Shown here in pieces: positions 60,064-64,000 of a stretch of DNA of 64,000 nucleotides. A program made the translations under genes and the position numbers. The notes below the pieces were generated by a model, which saw nothing but the letters and a program-made list of their open reading frames with translations, was not told where the DNA came from and did not search any database. The stretch is from assembly GCA_020831865.1 (NCBI GenBank), contig JAFIFT010000025.1:1-64000 (forward strand), given 5' to 3'. The DNA is from Legionellaceae bacterium. GTDB taxonomy: Bacteria; Pseudomonadota; Gammaproteobacteria; Legionellales; Legionellaceae. Numbering within the stretch: position 1 is the first letter of the stretch; each line of letters begins with the position of its first letter.

Positions 60064-61761
60064 TTATTTGGTAGAAAAATAAACCATACTTGGTTCTGAG
60101 CTTACATGAGAGCCGGATAATAAGCTGACATGATCACTGCAATTAAAAAATCCATCTGAAAATATGAAAGCAGTGGACGCGGGATAAAAATCATGAGGGA
60201 CAAGTTGTAAGTTTGCTATGGCATCTTGAGCATCTCTTGGCAAATATTTTTTCAGATAAGCTAACTGATGATTAGCTGGTCTCATATCAAATGCACTGAT
60301 TTTTTCATCAAGGAATCCATATCGCAAACCCAAAAAGTTAATTTTAAGCGTTTTCGCTACAATTAACATACGTTCTAAATGCCGTATTTTATCATCTAAC
60401 ATAACAATATGTCGTGGATGGTTTGGACATTTTTCTATAACTTTTTGCCACACTTGGCCTTTATTTTTCCCATTACAAAAAATAATCCCCTCTTCATAAG
60501 ATGGATCGTTAACCTTAATACAGTTTCTAGAAAAATCAATCCCAATAGTCTCCAGCTGACGAATAGTATATTGTTTAATAGCTATATCGCGTGCAGTTAG
60601 TGCCAACACAGGAATCCCAATGTCTTGTAGTGCTTTAATGATCTTCACAATTTCTAGTTCCACTGCCTTAGCTCGAACATGCGCTTGAACAGCACCATAA
60701 ATCAAGAGAGCTAATCTCATACCTTCTTTTTGATCGAGGATCTTCACTGCATAATCAACTAAGTTAGTCAACCATTGATCACTACCTACTTCCAGAACTG
60801 ATTCCATAACCGTATTATCCAGATCAAGAACAAGCCAAGTCTCATAGCTAATATTCTTTAAAGCAGTTTTAATCGTTAGAATTTCTTTGATTGTTTGCTC
60901 ACTTTTTTGGTGTGGCTGTGAGAAAAATGGATGCAATCCTCGAGGAAATGCTGATTTTTTTAAATCAGCCCTAATTAATAACTCTATACGTTCTAGCAGT
61001 TCGATCGTTTCTTCGTAGGCCTCCAATACTCCGCTGATTAGATCCATTTGCTGAGGCGTCTGTGGGGAGAGTGATGGAAAATTTCTTGCTGTTAGCAGTG
61101 CACTTTTAAATTCCGCCAAAGTCCCCCAACAACCTTGTTCATAAAATTGACGACCAAAGTTACGCCTGATTTTTTTTTCGATTTTTTTTGTATCGCTTAA
61201 AACAATACCATCAATTTTGCTCAACGACGCAACCCAGAAACACTGAGCATGCGCACCTCGTATTCCAGAAAGCTTTTGAACAGGTAATTGAAATAGTGTA
61301 TTTAATAAAGAATGATCTCGGCCCTCACCTTTTCGTAAATCAACGCCATGCTCCTCACGTGTTTCATGAATGGCAGTAACTAAGGGGTTTTCAACATAAA
61401 TTTCAAATTTATTTTCGATTAAGCAAGTAAGGATGTCTTGATAAGTTTGGTCTCTAAAAAATTTTCCAACGAATTTTTGTAAAAAATCATATTCTAAATC
61501 AGGAAAAGGCTTTCCTACCTCTATAAAAAAGCGTCGTTCACCTTTAATGACTATAATATCTTGAATTCCAGCCGGAGGCGCAACCGTAACAGGACCTACA
61601 CGGTCTGATTTAATGCATCCCCAAACAATTTGATTACCTTTCTGATAATAAGGTAAAACACCACAGCGCATAGTTGGGAAAGGATATAACCCATTTTCAC
61701 CTTTTTCTAAGAGTATGGGTTGATAGGCACTGATATGATTTAGTTCGACTATTTTTGGCAT
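60064..61761 (-). CDS. Degenerate Nudix domain fused to HAD (DUF2608-like) domain
   Basis: 565 residues. The N-terminal half (about 1-200) looks like a Nudix fold: the box position reads K118-x5-E124-x7-HE-T-REE-HGV (to 140), so E124, E133, E136 and E137 are kept while the usual Gly and Arg are Lys and His. The C-terminal half (about 305-520) is a HAD-type phosphatase: VLDLDNT with D313 and D315, ALTAR with T389, NGKNKG region, and VMLDD with D456/D457. This arrangement matches DUF2608. Shine-Dalgarno AGGAGG is 7 nt upstream. The gene is AT-rich compared with its neighbours and lies between a tRNA fragment and an IS remnant, so it was probably acquired. Confidence 0.8.
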   Translation of the reverse strand: MPKIVELNHISAYQPILLEKGENGLYPFPTMRCGVLPYYQKGNQIVWGCIKSDRVGPVTVAPPAGIQDIIVIKGERRFFIEVGKPFPDLEYDFLQKFVGKFFRDQTYQDILTCLIENKFEIYVENPLVTAIHETREEHGVDLRKGEGRDHSLLNTLFQLPVQKLSGIRGAHAQCFWVASLSKIDGIVLSDTKKIEKKIRRNFGRQFYEQGCWGTLAEFKSALLTARNFPSLSPQTPQQMDLISGVLEAYEETIELLERIELLIRADLKKSAFPRGLHPFFSQPHQKSEQTIKEILTIKTALKNISYETWLVLDLDNTVMESVLEVGSDQWLTNLVDYAVKILDQKEGMRLALLIYGAVQAHVRAKAVELEIVKIIKALQDIGIPVLALTARDIAIKQYTIRQLETIGIDFSRNCIKVNDPSYEEGIIFCNGKNKGQVWQKVIEKCPNHPRHIVMLDDKIRHLERMLIVAKTLKINFLGLRYGFLDEKISAFDMRPANHQLAYLKKYLPRDAQDAIANLQLVPHDFYPASTAFIFSDGFFNCSDHVSLLSGSHVSSEPSMVYFSTK

Positions 61762-62024
61762 GTGTGACCCTCCTATTCTTCTAGCTAAGTTTTTAGAACG
61801 GAGCTGATTTTGCTGCTTCAGTTTAAAAGCAATATCGACATGTGCGTCAATAAGTACTCAAAGTGGTTTCTATTTTATCGCTGAATTAAAAAAGATGCAA
61901 CTCTTTGTAAACAAGCTAATTTGAAGAATAATGATATTAAATGAAGCTGATTTATAATATCTTGTTAGCGTTAATTGGGGAAAAGGGTGGTACAGTATGG
62001 GTCAAGCAAATTTGTACATCCCAG

Positions 62025-62138
62025 TTAAGCCACTTTTTTCAATACCCCCCAATAGCGATTTTCAAACTGATTGGGACTTTGATAATCCAAAGACGAATGC
62101 AATCTTTGATGGTTATAAAACATGGTAATGTAATCCGC
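62025..62138 (-). pseudogene. IS3-family transposase C-terminal remnant
   Basis: The minus-strand frame reads ADYITMFYNHQRLHSSLDYQ followed by SPNQFENRYW and a TAA at 62025-62027. FYN-x-x-R-x-HSSL-x-Y-x-SP is the C-terminal hallmark of IS3-family OrfB integrases. Only 37 codons remain; the 5' part is replaced by glpD, whose stop is 2 bp away. The IS end (TGTACAAATTTGCTTGACC on the minus strand, about 61996-62016) is probably present beyond the stop. Confidence 0.85.
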
Positions 62139-62140
62139 CT

Positions 62141-63628
62141 TTACCCGTTTGCCGTTTCATTCAGGTAGAATGTTAATTTTGCTTTGTCCTCTGCACTAAA
62201 AGACAAGCCCAGTTTGGAGCGTCTCCATAAAATATCATCCGCCGTGCGGGCCCATTCTTCCGTGATCAGCCAGTCTACTTCCCTCTGATATAGTCCATGA
62301 GCAAAATGCTGCCCCATGTCACTTGCTTGATGGCAATCCCGCAACAGTTCATGAACACGGGAACCATAGGTGCGTGTAAAACGAGACAAAACTGCGTTTG
62401 GCAACCAGGCATAGCGTTGTTGACATTCACTGGCAAAGCTATCCCACTGGGGCAATGGAATAGCGCCGCCAGGTAGTGGGATAGATTGCGTCTGTCCGGC
62501 CGGAAGATGGGGAAAAACCACCTTCAAGCTCTGGAGAATCTCATTGGCTAATTGACGATAGGTGGTGATTTTTCCGCCATAAATATGTAATATCGGGGCG
62601 GGTTTTGTTTCTAAAGAAAAACTATAATCACGGGTGAGATGCTGAGCTTGTTCAAGTGGGGTATCCAGTAGGGGTCGAATACCACTCCAGCTGTGCACAA
62701 TATCACTAGCCTGTAATTGTTCCTGAAAATAGTAATTGGTCAGAGATAATAAATAATCGCGTTCTTCCTGGCTGATTTGAGGCGGCGTATCGAGCTGAAA
62801 GATGCGTACATCAGTGGTGCCTATCATGCTGAAACCATGATAGGGTGCCACGAAAATAATACGTTTATCACTGTGTTGCAGCAAATAGGCATGATCACCC
62901 GCATACAGCTGTCTGACTAAAATATGACTGCCCTTAACCCAGGCAATGGGTTGCTTTTCCTTTTGTCCGGTGTGTTCGGTTACCTGATTCACCCAGGGGC
63001 CGGCAGCGTTAATCAGGCAACGGGCGGATACCGACTGTTCCTGCTGCTGGTGTTGAAAAAAAACTCTCCAGTGATGATTTTGAATTTCCGCACGTTTAAA
63101 AAGAGCCTGGTTCAGGATACAGGCTCCAAAGCGTTTGGCCTGCAAGGCATTTTCAATCGTCAGTCGGGCATCGTGGGTGACGCAGTCATGGTACACAAAG
63201 CCTTTTTGAAAATGGGGATGCAGGGGCATAAAGTATTGTGGCCAACGGGCTTTACGGATAAAACGGCTTTTGGGCAGTCGATTTTTGCGGCTGATGTGAT
63301 CATAAATAAAAAGCCCGGTGCGTAAGAGCCAGATTGGACGCAGCTTTTGATGATAGGGCAGCACAAAGGGCACGGGATGGACCAGATGCGGGGCTATCTT
63401 GATTAAAATCTGTCGCTCATCCAGCGCTTTTTTTACCAGGGAAAAATCATATTGTTCCAGATAGCGCAGGCCACCATGAATTAAATTACTACTGTTGGAG
63501 GAGGTTTTGGCCGCGATATCATCCATTTCCAGTAACAGTACCGATAAACCGCGTTGCGCTGCATCAGCGGCGATACCACAGCCGTTAATACCACCGCCAA
63601 TAATCACCAGATCATAATTTGCCTGCAT
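62141..63628 (-). CDS. glpD: Aerobic glycerol-3-phosphate dehydrogenase
   Basis: 495 residues, membrane-associated FAD enzyme oxidising glycerol-3-phosphate to DHAP. The N-terminal dinucleotide-binding motif is VIIGGGINGCGIAADAAQRG; SSNLIHGGLRYLEQYDFSLV and VNAAGPWVNQV-type block (INAAGPWVNQVTEHTG) are typical, and IYGGKITTYRQLA is near the C-terminus. The length is normal even though an IS remnant begins 2 bp past its stop. Divergent from glpK. Confidence 0.96.
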   Translation of the reverse strand: MQANYDLVIIGGGINGCGIAADAAQRGLSVLLLEMDDIAAKTSSNSSNLIHGGLRYLEQYDFSLVKKALDERQILIKIAPHLVHPVPFVLPYHQKLRPIWLLRTGLFIYDHISRKNRLPKSRFIRKARWPQYFMPLHPHFQKGFVYHDCVTHDARLTIENALQAKRFGACILNQALFKRAEIQNHHWRVFFQHQQQEQSVSARCLINAAGPWVNQVTEHTGQKEKQPIAWVKGSHILVRQLYAGDHAYLLQHSDKRIIFVAPYHGFSMIGTTDVRIFQLDTPPQISQEERDYLLSLTNYYFQEQLQASDIVHSWSGIRPLLDTPLEQAQHLTRDYSFSLETKPAPILHIYGGKITTYRQLANEILQSLKVVFPHLPAGQTQSIPLPGGAIPLPQWDSFASECQQRYAWLPNAVLSRFTRTYGSRVHELLRDCHQASDMGQHFAHGLYQREVDWLITEEWARTADDILWRRSKLGLSFSAEDKAKLTFYLNETANG

Positions 63629-63748
63629 GGCTCACGTTCCAAAGTGGGTGCGCTTGTTTCTCAGCTATGGTCTTGCATGAGAAGCTACTGGATCTCTTAT
63701 GAATATTCAAGGTATCCTGTTGCCATCATAACTTTTATCATTTTTAAA

Positions 63749-64000
63749 GTGAAGACCATTTTAGCTATCGATCAGGGAACCAGCAGCACCAGAGCCAGGT
63801 TATATACCACGGAAGGAAAGTTGCTCTTCAATAGCCAGCGCATGCTCGCCAGTGATTATCCACAGCCCGGTTGGGTTGAACAGCAAGGGGAGGCGATATG
63901 GGCATCAGTTCTGTCGGTGCTGCGAGACGTTCGTGATTTTGCCGTCAATAAAAAAATTATCGCCTGTGGTATTGCCAATCAACGGGAAACCAGTTTGTTG
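63749..64000 (+). CDS. glpK: Glycerol kinase, 5' part (window ends inside gene)
   Basis: 84 codons from a GTG at 63749 to the window edge. KTILAIDQGTSSTRARLY is the FGGY-kinase phosphate-1 motif of glycerol kinase; YPQPGWVEQQGEAIW and GIANQRETSLL are its next conserved blocks. Phosphorylates glycerol for GlpD. The 120-bp gap to the divergent glpD holds both promoters. The start codon GTG is inferred from the motif position; no strong Shine-Dalgarno is seen. Confidence 0.93.
   Translation, partial: MKTILAIDQGTSSTRARLYTTEGKLLFNSQRMLASDYPQPGWVEQQGEAIWASVLSVLRDVRDFAVNKKIIACGIANQRETSLL

Overview
The window looks like a chromosomal segment of a Legionella-like gammaproteobacterium (Legionellaceae or a close relative). 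I infer this from the combination of a LetS/BarA-type hybrid kinase, FleQ, a FimV-type protein with LysM domain, a stand-alone type II secretion LspC, a recA-recX-alaS-lysC cluster, a LuxR-type regulator of the kind common in Legionella, and several unrecognised coiled-coil or eukaryote-flavoured proteins in AT-richer stretches. No rRNA gene or CRISPR array is visible, and the only tRNA sequence is a 3' fragment. All species-level statements are inference.

Layout. 1-1.1 kb: end of an IS630-type transposase, then a LuxR-family gene whose 5' end carries an in-frame stop. 1.2-11.6 kb: mostly core genes (SIMPL protein, ribF-ileS-lspA, a KDPG-aldolase-like protein, an unknown membrane protein, folD, fimV). 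11.6-16.6 kb: an accessory pocket with a tandem 137-bp repeat, a long inverted repeat, a J-domain protein and an 831-residue coiled-coil/polyproline protein with a C-terminal membrane anchor. 16.6-28.3 kb: tadA-guaA-guaB, cdd-PNP, glnD, a Spy/CpxP-like protein, rpsF-rpsR-rplI and parE. 28.3-38.7 kb: letS, a BON protein, an unknown protein, yjbQ-bolA, gltX, a duplicated Cys-rich secreted protein and fleQ. 38.8-42.7 kb: a lipoprotein, then a tightly overlapping operon of a haem-oxygenase-fold (HDO-type) protein, an FAD oxidase, LspC and a Sel1 lipoprotein. 42.7-50.8 kb: a cation/Ca2+ antiporter, panD, a secreted glutathione peroxidase, a DAACS transporter, dapE-dapD, an acyltransferase and a cystathionine lyase/synthase. 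51-59.6 kb: a GGDEF/EAL protein, cinA-type pncC, recA, recX, alaS and lysC. 59.6-62.1 kb: a small acquired segment with a tRNA-Thr(CGT) 3' fragment, a degenerate Nudix plus HAD (DUF2608-like) protein and an IS3 transposase remnant. 62.1-64 kb: glpD and the start of glpK, divergent.

The most interesting element is upstream of the DAACS transporter at 45.46 kb. A plausible sigma-70 promoter and Shine-Dalgarno precede a 28-codon reading frame that ends in six consecutive cysteine codons. A 9-nt stretch inside the Cys run (45394-45402, CTGTTGTTG) is perfectly complementary to the transporter's ribosome-binding region (45442-45450, CAACAACAG). This has the architecture of a cysteine-sensing translational attenuator controlling a likely cystine/cysteine importer. 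Legionella is known for its cysteine requirement, and E. coli TcyP, an L-cystine importer, belongs to the same transporter family. In this protein the position that binds the acidic side chain in glutamate transporters (Arg) appears to be Glu, which argues against an acidic substrate.

Starts were moved from the longest open frame where a Shine-Dalgarno or family N-terminus supported it; each case is stated.
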